Notes under the pieces: model-generated
The model's input: the letters and a program-made list of their open reading frames with translations, nothing else
Database searches by the model: none
What the model was told of the DNA's origin: nothing
Part shown: positions 16,636-24,187 of the stretch, piece after piece
Numbering within the stretch: the first letter of the stretch is position 1
Layout of the letters: every line of letters starts with the position of its first letter
NCBI RefSeq assembly: GCF_018918005.1
Contig: NZ_JAHLPR010000059.1
Location: forward strand, 1 to 33,476
DNA from: Paenibacillus sp. MSJ-34
Lineage (GTDB): Bacteria; Bacillota; Bacilli; Paenibacillales; Paenibacillaceae
Length of the DNA stretch: 33,476 nucleotides
Direction: 5' to 3'
Position numbers and translations under genes: made by a program

Positions 16636-18351
16636 ATGCGTCTTACCGAATATTCGGAACATGCGCGGCCTGTCGAAATTCAGCACAATCGCGGATGGTT
16701 CGCCGAGCTAGAACAACGCATGAACAAGAACGGTCCCTGGGATGACTGGACGTTATACAAACTCGCCTACGAAGCCGAGCAAGCGAAGCTCGTTACAAGC
16801 TTTGACGAATTGCAATGTTTGTCTTATCTGGCCCATCTGCAGCCGATGCGCCACCAGATCGAGACCGCGGTGAAAGTGCTGCACGAAATGCGGGGCAGGG
16901 CGATTCTTGCCGATGAGGTCGGCTTAGGCAAAACGATTGAGGCCGGGCTTATCTTAAAAGAATACATGGTGCGCGGACTGGTGCGCAAAGCGCTTATTCT
17001 CGTCCCCGCTTCGCTCGTGCTGCAATGGGTGCGCGAATTGAACCAGAAGTTCGGCATCGCGGCCGTCGCGCAAAAGAAAGAATATACTTGGCATTACGAC
17101 GTCGTCGTCGCTTCGATGGATACGGCAAAACGCGATCCCCATAAGCAACTGCTGCTATCCAAAGAATATGACATGCTGATCGTCGACGAAGCCCATAAAT
17201 TGAAAAACAAAAAGACGACCAATTACCAGTTTATTAATCAATTGCATAAAAAGTATTGCCTGCTTCTTACCGCTACGCCGGTGCAGAACGATCTCGACGA
17301 ACTATATAATTTGATTACGCTGCTGAAACCGGGACAGCTTGGCGGACAAGGCGAATTTGTCGCGAATTTCGTCGTGGACAAACGGATGCCGAAGAACGAA
17401 GAGCAATTGCAGCGCGAGCTTTCGAAGGTTATGATCCGCAACCGCCGCAGCGACGGCAATATCGGATTTACGAAGCGCTATGTCAAGAACGTTCCGCTAA
17501 CGCTGTCCCCCGAAGAACAATCGCTATACGACGGCGTTACCCAGTTCGTCAAGGAAAGGTATCGCGAATCGGGCGGCGATTTGGCGAATATGTTGTCGCT
17601 CTTGACGCTGCAGCGCGAAGTATGCAGCAGCCGCAACGCGGTATTTCTAACGCTGCATAATTTGTCAAAGCGCATGGCCGAAGACTCCCCCGTCCATGCC
17701 AAAATATGGAGCCTTATTCATAAAATTAAAGACATCAAGGCAAACACGAAAGCGGAAAAGGCGCTCGAGCTTGTTCGCGAAATGAACGAGAAGGTGATCA
17801 TCTTCACCGAATATCGGGCTACGCAAGATTATTTGCTGCAATTTTTCCGCAGTCAGAATATGATTGCCGTTCCCTACAGCGGAGGCATGAACCGCGGCAA
17901 GAAAGACTGGATGATGGACCTGTTCCGCGGCCGCGCGCAAGTCATGATCGCTACCGAAGCGGGCGGGGAAGGGATTAATCTGCAATTTTGCCATCATATG
18001 ATCAATTTCGATCTGCCGTGGAACCCGATGCGGGTCGAACAACGGATCGGGCGCGTTCACCGGCTGGGGCAAACGAATGACGTTAAAATATACAATCTTT
18101 CCACGCTCGGGACCATCGAAGAACATATTCTAAACCTGCTGCATGAAAAAATCAATATGTTTGAATTGGTAATCGGCGAATTGGACGTCATTCTCGAACG
18201 TTTCGAACAGGACGATTCGCTTGAGAAGCGTCTCTACAAAATGATGCTTGAGTCGAACTCCGACGATGAGCTTCGAGCCCAAGTCGATTCGCTCGGGCAA
18301 TCGCTAAATCAAATCGTAACGTCGGTCGGACAATCGAGGGAGGCCCGCTAG
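16636..18351 (+). CDS. yqhH: SNF2/RapA-type DEAD-like helicase (YqhH family)
   Basis: A 571-residue superfamily 2 ATPase. The ATG at 16636 has TTGGAGGTG six bases upstream, and the open frame ahead of it lacks a ribosome site. Motifs in order: QPMRHQIETAVKVLHEM, Walker A ADEVGLGKTIEAGL, ALILVPASLVLQW, Walker B IVDEAHKLKN, LLTATPVQNDLDELY, EKVIIFTEYRATQDYL, ATEAGGEGINLQFCHHMINF and the arginine finger motif VEQRIGRVHRLGQTNDV. It has no accessory nuclease or other domain. RapA-type enzymes move along double-stranded DNA or recycle RNA polymerase; the substrate of YqhH is not known to me. It is followed two bases later by yqhG, the same pairing as in Bacillus subtilis. Confidence 0.92.
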   Translation: MRLTEYSEHARPVEIQHNRGWFAELEQRMNKNGPWDDWTLYKLAYEAEQAKLVTSFDELQCLSYLAHLQPMRHQIETAVKVLHEMRGRAILADEVGLGKTIEAGLILKEYMVRGLVRKALILVPASLVLQWVRELNQKFGIAAVAQKKEYTWHYDVVVASMDTAKRDPHKQLLLSKEYDMLIVDEAHKLKNKKTTNYQFINQLHKKYCLLLTATPVQNDLDELYNLITLLKPGQLGGQGEFVANFVVDKRMPKNEEQLQRELSKVMIRNRRSDGNIGFTKRYVKNVPLTLSPEEQSLYDGVTQFVKERYRESGGDLANMLSLLTLQREVCSSRNAVFLTLHNLSKRMAEDSPVHAKIWSLIHKIKDIKANTKAEKALELVREMNEKVIIFTEYRATQDYLLQFFRSQNMIAVPYSGGMNRGKKDWMMDLFRGRAQVMIATEAGGEGINLQFCHHMINFDLPWNPMRVEQRIGRVHRLGQTNDVKIYNLSTLGTIEEHILNLLHEKINMFELVIGELDVILERFEQDDSLEKRLYKMMLESNSDDELRAQVDSLGQSLNQIVTSVGQSREAR

Positions 18352-18353
18352 CG

Positions 18354-19214
18354 ATGCCGATGACACAAAAGCAAGTGCAGCAATACGTAATGCGCTATTT
18401 GGAAGCGACGGGCTGCCACTTTATCGAGAAGTCCCCCGCCCATGCCATGGTCAAATTATCGCCGCAAGCGGATCGGAGCTTGACGAACCGGCCCTATTAT
18501 TGGGGATATGTCGATCAGACAGGGGTGGAGCCGGAGACGATGCGGATCATGTTCATTTTCGATCCGGAACATAAAGACGTGCCGCCCGCACCGCTGCCGG
18601 GCCCGGGCGTACAGCGCATTCCGCGCGAGGAAATCACCTACGGCTGCCGGAAATTGGATCAATTTTTCGAAGCGGCGAAAGCGGGCGGCTCCTACGTATA
18701 TTTGTTCGAACAACCGAATTCGGATCATAAGAAGGCGGCCTCTTCGATGCCGTATCACACCTGGCTCGGTCTGAACGTGAAGGTGGAATTCGCATGCGAT
18801 ATGAAGCGGGAAGAGATTCATTCCTACGGCATTTCCCTTGCGACGGGCGAAATCGCGGAGCAGTTTCACGAGCGGCTGTCCGGACGAAAAATGTCGCCGA
18901 AGCTGCCCGCCAATGTTCACGTTGCTCCGAATGCCATTACGCTAAACCGGGCGAGAACCCTCATTGAGCAGAAGCTGGAAAAAAAACTGAAAACATACGA
19001 CACGGCTTGGGCGGAGGAGGCCCGCAAGCGGCTGCAGGACGAAATTGCGCGAATCGATTATTTCTACGAAGAACAGCTGAAAACGCCGGAAGAAGCGAAG
19101 AAAAAGGAAATCGAAGAGCAATATGCGAACCGCAAGAAGGAAATCACGTGGCAATATGAGCCTCGCATCGCCGTATCCGTCATAAATTGCGGAATCTTTC
19201 ACCTGCCGGCGTGA
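18354..19214 (+). CDS. yqhG: YqhG family protein of unknown function
   Basis: A 286-residue soluble protein, recognised by its position next to the YqhH helicase and by its pattern: MTQKQVQQYVMRYLEATGCHFIEK at the start, the NRPYYWGYVDQTG segment, a charged coiled region (about residues 205-270, LEKKLKTYDTAWAEEARKRL, then Lys/Glu repeats) and a closing VSVINCGIFHLP. There is no signal peptide or membrane segment and no catalytic motif that I can name. GGGAGG lies ten bases before the ATG. The two-base gap to the helicase stop implies one transcript and probably a shared task. An imperfect hairpin (about 19248-19283) follows but lacks a T-run. Confidence 0.82.
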   Translation: MPMTQKQVQQYVMRYLEATGCHFIEKSPAHAMVKLSPQADRSLTNRPYYWGYVDQTGVEPETMRIMFIFDPEHKDVPPAPLPGPGVQRIPREEITYGCRKLDQFFEAAKAGGSYVYLFEQPNSDHKKAASSMPYHTWLGLNVKVEFACDMKREEIHSYGISLATGEIAEQFHERLSGRKMSPKLPANVHVAPNAITLNRARTLIEQKLEKKLKTYDTAWAEEARKRLQDEIARIDYFYEEQLKTPEEAKKKEIEEQYANRKKEITWQYEPRIAVSVINCGIFHLPA

Positions 19215-19376
19215 TTCAGACGATTCTCGCTAAAAGGATGCAAAAATAGAACGTGGCGCCGGGGATCGGCAGCGACATGTTCTAACAAACTTTGAAAGGC
19301 TTGTCCTTTACAATGAAAATAGAAAGCAAAATAGAAAGATATGCAGTTCCAACTTCCATATAGGCAGGTGATGAAA

Positions 19377-20321
19377 TTGCGAAAAACGATCATCGCGCTG
19401 GCCGGCGCATTGCTGCTGGCCGGGCTTATGTCATCGGGCCAAGGTCATCCGTCCGTCTCGCATGCCGCCGAAAGCGGGCGCATGGGCGCGATCGCCGAAC
19501 CCGGTTTATCCACGGACGGCGCAACGCTCAATCAACGAATCTCCGACTGGATCGGGCGGCTGGCGGAACATGAAGAGTTTGCCGCCTGGAAGCAGGCGGA
19601 ATATCAAGTGTATCCGCTCGGTCCCGGGATGCACGGCTGGCTGGTTCTCTTGACGAAAGGCGCGGAGGATGTCGGCTATCTCGTCGTCAGCGCAACGGAA
19701 ACCGGCGAACCGATCCTATCCGAATACGGTACCGGAAGCCAATCTTTATTCAGTATGAACACGCTGTACTCTTCGTTAGTGCAGCATGAACTTATTCCTT
19801 CATCCGTCCTGCCGGAGCAGTTCGAACAATGGGATCGTATCTCCATCGACAGATATTATATTCATCCGATGCTTGCCGTTTGGAAAGTTGGCATTTCCGG
19901 CGAACCAAACCGGTATGTCGATGCGAAAACGGGACAAATTTTGACGATCGGCGATGACGAATGGCGTGCACAACTTTCCAAGTTTCAAAACGATCCAACG
20001 GCAGGCATTGCCGGCAGCGTGCGGCAGCCTCAGCCAAGCGTCTCCGCGGCGGAAGCCTTCGATCCATATTACCGGATCGTATGGATTACGCATGAACCGC
20101 TTGACGTATCGAATCCGAAGCAGCTGCTGGATTGGTTTGCGGACAATGTAAAAATGACATACGTATCCGAATGGTACGATGAAGCTTATCTCGTGCCCGT
20201 GGCGTTAACCGGCTATCAAATATGGGACGGCATAACGACATACGTCGGCTTCGATCAAGAAGGAAACCGTTACGTCCCGTTCGAGACTTTAAGCCGCTAT
20301 GGAAGCTTTTACGAAAATTAA
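19377..20321 (+). CDS. Secreted protein of unknown function
   Basis: About 314 residues. The N-terminus (RKTIIALAGALLLAGLMSSG) is a signal peptide with a likely cleavage after VSHAA. The mature part has no motif I can assign. It contains a GYLVVSATETGEPILSEYGTG stretch and NRYVDAKTGQILTI, reminiscent of the small beta-rich domains (PepSY or propeptide type) found in exported proteins, but this is only a resemblance. The TTG at 19377 has AGGTG six bases upstream; the ATG at 19371 sits too close to the ribosome site. It is followed by a strong terminator. It lies between yqhG and yqzE, a stretch otherwise similar in order to Bacillus. Confidence 0.75.
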   Translation: MRKTIIALAGALLLAGLMSSGQGHPSVSHAAESGRMGAIAEPGLSTDGATLNQRISDWIGRLAEHEEFAAWKQAEYQVYPLGPGMHGWLVLLTKGAEDVGYLVVSATETGEPILSEYGTGSQSLFSMNTLYSSLVQHELIPSSVLPEQFEQWDRISIDRYYIHPMLAVWKVGISGEPNRYVDAKTGQILTIGDDEWRAQLSKFQNDPTAGIAGSVRQPQPSVSAAEAFDPYYRIVWITHEPLDVSNPKQLLDWFADNVKMTYVSEWYDEAYLVPVALTGYQIWDGITTYVGFDQEGNRYVPFETLSRYGSFYEN

Positions 20322-20335
20322 TTTTTATCAAGCGC

Positions 20336-20379
20336 AAAAAACCCCCGTTCTTCATCGGTTTATGAAGAAGGGGGGTTTT
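20336..20379. terminator. Strong bidirectional terminator
   Basis: AAAACCCCC and TTCTTCAT pair with ATGAAGAA and GGGGGTTTT, with a six-base loop. It serves the secreted-protein gene on + and yqzE on -. The yqzE stop codon (20360-20362) lies in the loop region. Confidence 0.9.
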
Positions 20380-20563
20380 CGTCTTGTTCCCGCTTCGTTC
20401 GGCTGCGAGCGAACTGCAAGCTGAACGGGATGTAGCCGAACCATCTCGAGCTCCAATGTTCTTTCGCTTTGCGGCGTTCGCGCCGAACCTCCTTAGGCGT
20501 GTCCATATAAGTGATAAAACGTTCGGTCATCAATTTCACCACATCGATTCCTTTGACCGCCAT
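20360..20563 (-). CDS. yqzE: YqzE family small protein
   Basis: A 67-residue protein with the YqzE pattern: VKLMTERFITYMDTPKEVR, RRERRKAKEHW and the RWFGYIPFSL segment near the C-terminus. It is basic in the middle with a short hydrophobic patch. The function of the family is not known; in Bacillus it lies near the comG operon and the yqhH-yqhG genes, in line with the present surroundings. GGGGGAAGAGG precedes the ATG. The stop codon falls within the downstream terminator hairpin. Confidence 0.8.
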   Translation of the reverse strand: MAVKGIDVVKLMTERFITYMDTPKEVRRERRKAKEHWSSRWFGYIPFSLQFARSRTKREQDENPPSS

Positions 20564-20738
20564 GCCTCTTCCCCCTTACGTCGCGTTTACTTCTAGGGTT
20601 CGCATTTCAGGCGGAAAATAAACGTCGATGCATGTTTTTCCGCGAGCTAGACAAAATAAAAACGTCCTAGTTTCGACAAATGTACCGGCAAGAAAAAGTG
20701 AACGATCGTTTATGATCAAGGAGGCGGGACATGTTCTC

Positions 20739-21425
20739 ATGAAACGCATATGGTTACTTCTGCTTACGGTTGTCATCGCGTCCGCTTGTTGTACGTCCGC
20801 AACCGCCGCCGCCGCCGATCCGGAGCGATTCCACGAATCTTTCGCCAGACCGGTCGTCGTCATCGACGTCGGACATGGCGGCGTAGACGGCGGGACCTCT
20901 TATCAAGGTTTGCTTGAAAAAGACATCAATTTGGAAATCGGCAAAAAATTATACATGATTTTGCGCAGCAACGGCGTCGCGGCGGTGCTGAACCGTACCG
21001 GCGATTACGCGCTCAGCGACGAGAACCGGTGGCTCCGCAACCCGTCGCGCCATCGCCGCGATTTGGCGCAGCGCCGCCAATTAACGGAAGAATTGCCGAC
21101 AGAGCTGTTCGTCAGCCTGCATGTGAATTGGAGCAGAAGGGCCTCTTATCGCGGACCGCTTGTACTCCATCAAGACGAAGGCCGCAGTTTTCTACTTGCC
21201 ACCTTGTTGCAGCAATCTTTGAACGGATTGTACGGGACGAACAGGCAGGTGCAGCACGGCAAGACATTCTATTTGCTCCGGCGCGTCAAGCAGCCTGCCG
21301 TCATCGTCGAGACCGGATATCTCAGCAACAGAAGCGATCGGGAAAAATTGTGCGGCGCGCGCGGACAAAAGGAGATCGCCCAAGCGATATACGCAGCGAT
21401 ACAGCACTATTTGCAATTAACGTGA
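20739..21425 (+). CDS. N-acetylmuramoyl-L-alanine amidase, Amidase_3 family (CwlD-like)
   Basis: A 228-residue exported enzyme that cleaves the bond between muramic acid and the stem peptide. After the signal peptide (MKRIWLLLLTVVIASACC) the single catalytic domain shows the zinc ligands: His in VVVIDVGHGGVDGG, Glu in LLEKDINLEI and His in LFVSLHVNWS. The catalytic Glu is in AVIVETGYLSNRSD. Length, lack of extra domains and YLLRRVKQPAVIVETGYLSN resemble CwlD, the sporulation amidase needed for muramic-delta-lactam in spore cortex; a general amidase is the alternative. ATG 20739 follows AAGGAGG at an unusually long 14 bases; ATG 20712 lacks a ribosome site. A cysteine pair at the end of the signal peptide might be lipidated, though the -3 residue is not typical. 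Confidence 0.85.
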   Translation: MKRIWLLLLTVVIASACCTSATAAAADPERFHESFARPVVVIDVGHGGVDGGTSYQGLLEKDINLEIGKKLYMILRSNGVAAVLNRTGDYALSDENRWLRNPSRHRRDLAQRRQLTEELPTELFVSLHVNWSRRASYRGPLVLHQDEGRSFLLATLLQQSLNGLYGTNRQVQHGKTFYLLRRVKQPAVIVETGYLSNRSDREKLCGARGQKEIAQAIYAAIQHYLQLT

Positions 21426-21448
21426 TGTCCGGCATACTTCACCAAGAT

Positions 21449-21472
21449 CCCTCCTTCTATTCGGCAAGGGGG
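21449..21472. terminator. Weak hairpin between convergent genes
   Basis: CCCTCCTT (21449-21456) pairs with AAGGGGG (21466-21472) with a one-base bulge. The stop codon of the serine hydrolase lies in the loop. T-runs are poor on both sides, so efficiency is doubtful. Confidence 0.4.
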
Positions 21473-22851
21473 CTTTCACGCAGTCGATCGGCTTGCATCG
21501 TTTCTTCTTCACTATGCCAAATAAAATGCTGAAAACTACCGCTTTCTCCGCGAATGAATTCGACTTCTGCGGTCGCTTGCTGGATAAAAAAACGGGCTTG
21601 ATTAAGCGGAAGCAGCGGTAAAGAAATCCCGTTTTCAAGCCGTATGTAAAGCCGTTCGTCCTCCACCGTCACCTCAACCTGCATGCTTTCTCCATTGTCG
21701 GCCGCACTCTTCAGCATATATGTACCGACATAATGCTCATACACCGAAGGTTCGACATGGACGATTTCGCGTTCCACAGGAGGCTGCGGCATCTCGTAAT
21801 CCTCATCGCATAAAATATGTTCCAGCGCATCGATCACTTGTTGGCTGTAACGCATTTCTTTCTCCGCATTTTGCAGAACAATCAGCGTCATATCTTGATC
21901 AAGATAACGCTTCATTACGGTAGCATAGCCTGGCCATCCTCCGGTATGGCTGACGATTTTGCCGAGTCCCTCTTTTTCTTCCACAATCCAACCCAATCCA
22001 TATGGAAATGTCTCTCCATTGTTCAACCGTACCGGAGCAAACAATTCATCGCGCAACGATCCCTCAAGGAAATCATCCGAGTATAAAGCCCGGTCCAGAC
22101 GCAATAAATCGCGCAGATTGCTGTTCACCGTGCCATCGCCTTGAATTCCGTCCAGAAAAATAACATATTCCGTCTCCTTGACCGTATCCGGCAATACATA
22201 AGCCGAATCTTCCATGTTATACACAAAACCGAAGGCATAATTGGGAATCGTTCGCCCTTCCCATCGGCGATTGTAAACGCTTGTACTGTTCATTCCAAGA
22301 GGACTGAACACTTGTTCTTTCATATAATCCGCGAATGTTTTTCCGGAAATCCGTTCCATGAGAATAGCAAGCATAACGTAGCCCGTATTACTGTACGACC
22401 ACCCTTCGTTGGGAGGGAACTCCGGATCGGGTTGATGCTTAACCAGCATATTTAGCACATCCTGATTTGTTGCAATGACGGAACGATCCCAATGTTCGAT
22501 CAATAATTCCATGTAGTCCGGAAGGCCGGATGTATGTTCCAGTAAATGCCGAATCGTAATTCCCGGGTACGGAAGTTCCGGAATCCACTTGGCAACCGGA
22601 TCGTCGAAATCAACTTTTCCGGTTTGCCGCAAACGTGCTATTCCCAAAGCGGTAATGGGCTTGGATAACGAAGCCAATTCAAATATCGTGTCCGCCGTCA
22701 ACGGTCTGCCGGTTCGAAAGTCGGCCAACCCGGCCGCCGTTTCCAGAAGCACTTCCCCCTTCTCAGCCGCCAAAAACGCACCATTAACGATACCCTGCTC
22801 ACGAATAGCTGCAAAAAAAGACGCTAAACGTTCCTTCTTGTTCGCGTTCAC
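21457..22851 (-). CDS. Serine hydrolase, class C beta-lactamase family
   Basis: About 464 residues. The penicillin-binding fold motifs are complete: SLSK (nucleophile Ser, general base Lys), YSNTGY as the Tyr-x-Asn motif, and HTGG in place of KTG. HLLEHTSGLPDYM and FSPLGMNSTSVY are typical. The C-terminal ~120 residues are a DUF3471-like beta domain (YEHYVGTYML through FIRGESGSFQHFIWHSEEE). There is no signal peptide with the chosen start, so it may act in the cytoplasm. The GTG at 22851 has AAGGGG eight bases upstream; the longer frame to 22911 lacks a ribosome site and covers the promoter. Members include esterases, peptidases and true lactamases, and the substrate cannot be read here. Confidence 0.88.
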   Translation of the reverse strand: MNANKKERLASFFAAIREQGIVNGAFLAAEKGEVLLETAAGLADFRTGRPLTADTIFELASLSKPITALGIARLRQTGKVDFDDPVAKWIPELPYPGITIRHLLEHTSGLPDYMELLIEHWDRSVIATNQDVLNMLVKHQPDPEFPPNEGWSYSNTGYVMLAILMERISGKTFADYMKEQVFSPLGMNSTSVYNRRWEGRTIPNYAFGFVYNMEDSAYVLPDTVKETEYVIFLDGIQGDGTVNSNLRDLLRLDRALYSDDFLEGSLRDELFAPVRLNNGETFPYGLGWIVEEKEGLGKIVSHTGGWPGYATVMKRYLDQDMTLIVLQNAEKEMRYSQQVIDALEHILCDEDYEMPQPPVEREIVHVEPSVYEHYVGTYMLKSAADNGESMQVEVTVEDERLYIRLENGISLPLLPLNQARFFIQQATAEVEFIRGESGSFQHFIWHSEEETMQADRLRESPLAE

Positions 22852-22886
22852 ATTAAAATCCCCTTCACCATAGACTTCTTGTATCC

Positions 22887-22915
22887 ATGATACAGGGATG
22901 AAACTCCACAATCAA
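22887..22915 (-). promoter_or_regulatory. Sigma-A-like promoter of the serine hydrolase
   Basis: Minus strand: TTGATT (22910-22915), 17-base spacer, TATCAT (22887-22892). The leader would be about 30 bases. Confidence 0.55.
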
Positions 22916-22959
22916 GCTCCGCTGCTTTATTGTTGGGCTCGACGCTAGTAAGCGAATTA

Positions 22960-23144
22960 AGTAGAGAGAAGAAGAAACAGGAAAGCTCCTTACGGAAGTA
23001 GAATAGCTATGCTTCGCGCAAGCTGGCGCCGGGAAGCGGCGTCAGCTTGTATTGCGATGCGGCGGATTGAGTATCTGACGATGGACAGGATGAAGCCGGC
23101 CCGTTCTCGCCGGCAGAACGACTAAGAGCTTCATCCGTTTTTTT
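22960..23144 (+). ncRNA. Candidate structured transcript ending in a terminator
   Basis: Between two minus-strand genes this gene-free stretch has two strong plus-strand stems. The first is a 13-bp stem (23019-23031 with 23037-23049, one G-U pair, loop GGAAG). The second is the terminator at 23088-23144. No established plus-strand gene precedes them. A 38-codon frame (23009-23125, starting MLRASWRREAASACIAMRR) overlaps, but it lacks a clear ribosome site and runs into the terminator stem. The 5' end is a guess, as no good promoter was found. It could be a small RNA, a leader left by rearrangement, or a decayed gene end. Confidence 0.3.
23088..23144 (+). terminator. Rho-independent terminator without an assigned gene
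   Basis: GGATGAAGC (23088-23096) pairs perfectly with GCTTCATCC (23128-23136), followed by G and seven T. An inner CCGGC/GCCGG stem adds stability. There is no A-run on the other side, so it works on + only. Confidence 0.8.
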
Positions 23145-23171
23145 CGTATCAAATCGCCCGTTAAAACCTGC

Positions 23172-23408
23172 TTACGGGATAGGCGTCTGCATCATTCCCC
23201 TCAAGATCACTTCAAGTCCCCAACGGAAACGTTCGTTCTCCGCCACCTCTCCCGAGAACAACTCCTCCTTCAGATTGGCGATGAGCGGATAGCGGACCGG
23301 GTCCGCAGATTGGTACATATCCTTGACCACCGACGTCTGCTTGGTTCCGTGCTTCTTCCACGAATGATGTTCGAAGGCCACATAACGAACATCGTTCGTC
23401 AAGAACAC
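23172..23408 (-). pseudogene. C-terminal fragment of a TetR regulator
   Basis: The 78-codon frame matches the ligand-binding end of TetR proteins (ADPVRYPLIANLKEELFSG, then ENERFRWGLEVILRGM). The helix-turn-helix and most of the body are absent: upstream in frame there is a stop within 20 codons and the DNA turns into AT-rich sequence. The apparent GTG/ATG starts have no proper ribosome site. It probably lost its 5' part when the neighbouring AT-rich segment arrived or by deletion. Two TetR-operator-like dyads sit at its broken end. Confidence 0.7.
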
Positions 23409-23419
23409 TGTTCGTTATG
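23381..23419. repeat. Inverted repeat with two GAAC-N3-GTTC dyads
   Basis: CATAACGAACA (23381-23391) is repeated inverted as TGTTCGTTATG (23409-23419). Within it lie GAACATCGTTC and GAACACTGTTC, two dyads of the kind bound by TetR proteins. The first overlaps the TetR fragment, so they may be remnants of its own operator region. Confidence 0.6.
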
Positions 23420-23487
23420 ATATAAGAAATTTGTCGTATTAGCTGGGTTTCTAATTTATTTGCATCCAAATCTATAAAATAATTTTT

Positions 23488-23517
23488 TTGGACTTATCGT
23501 TCCGAAAACTTTATACT
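23488..23517 (+). promoter_or_regulatory. Promoter and operator half-site of the AT-rich tetR gene
   Basis: TTGGAC (23488-23493), 18-base spacer, TATACT (23512-23517). The spacer contains CGTTCCGAAA, which inverted shares TTTCGGAACG with the palindrome between tetR and the MFS gene, suggesting autoregulation. Confidence 0.55.
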
Positions 23518-23544
23518 AATTTATATGAATGGGGGTCTTGTAAA

Positions 23545-24120
23545 TTGGGGAGAAGTATTAATTTTAATAAAGAACATGCTTTGAATAAGGCTATGTATTT
23601 ATTCTGGGAAAAAGGCTATGACGCTACATATATCTCAGATCTCATTGATACGATGGGAATAAGTCGCTCTACTCTCTACGATAGTTTTGGGGATAAGGAC
23701 GAACTATTTAAACAGGTTTTAGAACATTATAAAAACTATGGCTATCAAAAGAGAAATTTGCTTTTTAGTGGCATAAGCACTAAAGCATCTCTTAAATCCT
23801 TTTTTTATCAACATATTGAAAAATGCTATTCAAATGACATTCCCAAAAGTTGTATTATAACTAATTCTTCACTGCTTATTGGACATATTGATCCTTCCAT
23901 AGAAGAAATGCTTCTAAATGATTTTAATGAACTTGAAAAAGTATTTATGCAAGTCATTGAAGAAGGAAAAAAGAAAGGAGAAATTTCACAAGAGACTAAC
24001 TCTGAATTAGTTGCATATTCTTTATTAAGTTTAAATCACAGCATTAATTTAATGTCCAAATATAAAAAGGAGAAGAATCTAGCCTATAATCTAGTGGATA
24101 AGACTATTGCAGACCTATAG
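23545..24120 (+). CDS. TetR/AcrR family repressor
   Basis: A 191-residue regulator. The N-terminal helix-turn-helix is complete: NKEHALNKAMYLFWEKGYDA, then TYISDLIDTMGISRSTLYDSFGDKDELFKQ, where SRSTLYDSF is the recognition helix region. The rest (residues ~60-191) is an all-helical ligand domain. The TTG at 23545 is chosen because GGGGG lies nine bases upstream and MGRSINFNKE is a normal TetR beginning; the frame extends further without a ribosome site. Codon use is strongly A/T-ending, unlike the GC-richer neighbours, as in the MFS gene that follows. It probably represses that exporter, and the perfect palindrome between the genes is its likely operator. The inducer is unknown. Confidence 0.9.
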   Translation: MGRSINFNKEHALNKAMYLFWEKGYDATYISDLIDTMGISRSTLYDSFGDKDELFKQVLEHYKNYGYQKRNLLFSGISTKASLKSFFYQHIEKCYSNDIPKSCIITNSSLLIGHIDPSIEEMLLNDFNELEKVFMQVIEEGKKKGEISQETNSELVAYSLLSLNHSINLMSKYKKEKNLAYNLVDKTIADL

Positions 24121-24141
24121 TCTTTCTTTTTTAAGCATTTC

Positions 24142-24155
24142 GGAACGTACGTTCC
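24142..24155. promoter_or_regulatory. Palindromic operator before the MFS gene
   Basis: GGAACGTACGTTCC is a perfect 14-bp palindrome in the 67-base gap between tetR and the transporter, with a half-site copy in the tetR promoter. It is the likely binding site of the adjacent TetR. Confidence 0.65.
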
Positions 24156-24187
24156 AAAAAAAAGAATAAACAAAAGGAATGATAAAG

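Noticed and set aside
17665-18126. 153-codon minus-strand frame
   Set aside because: Antisense to helicase motifs V and VI; shadow.
23009-23125. 38-codon frame as a confident gene
   Set aside because: No clear ribosome site, overlaps two RNA stems and ends in the terminator; kept only as part of the candidate transcript.
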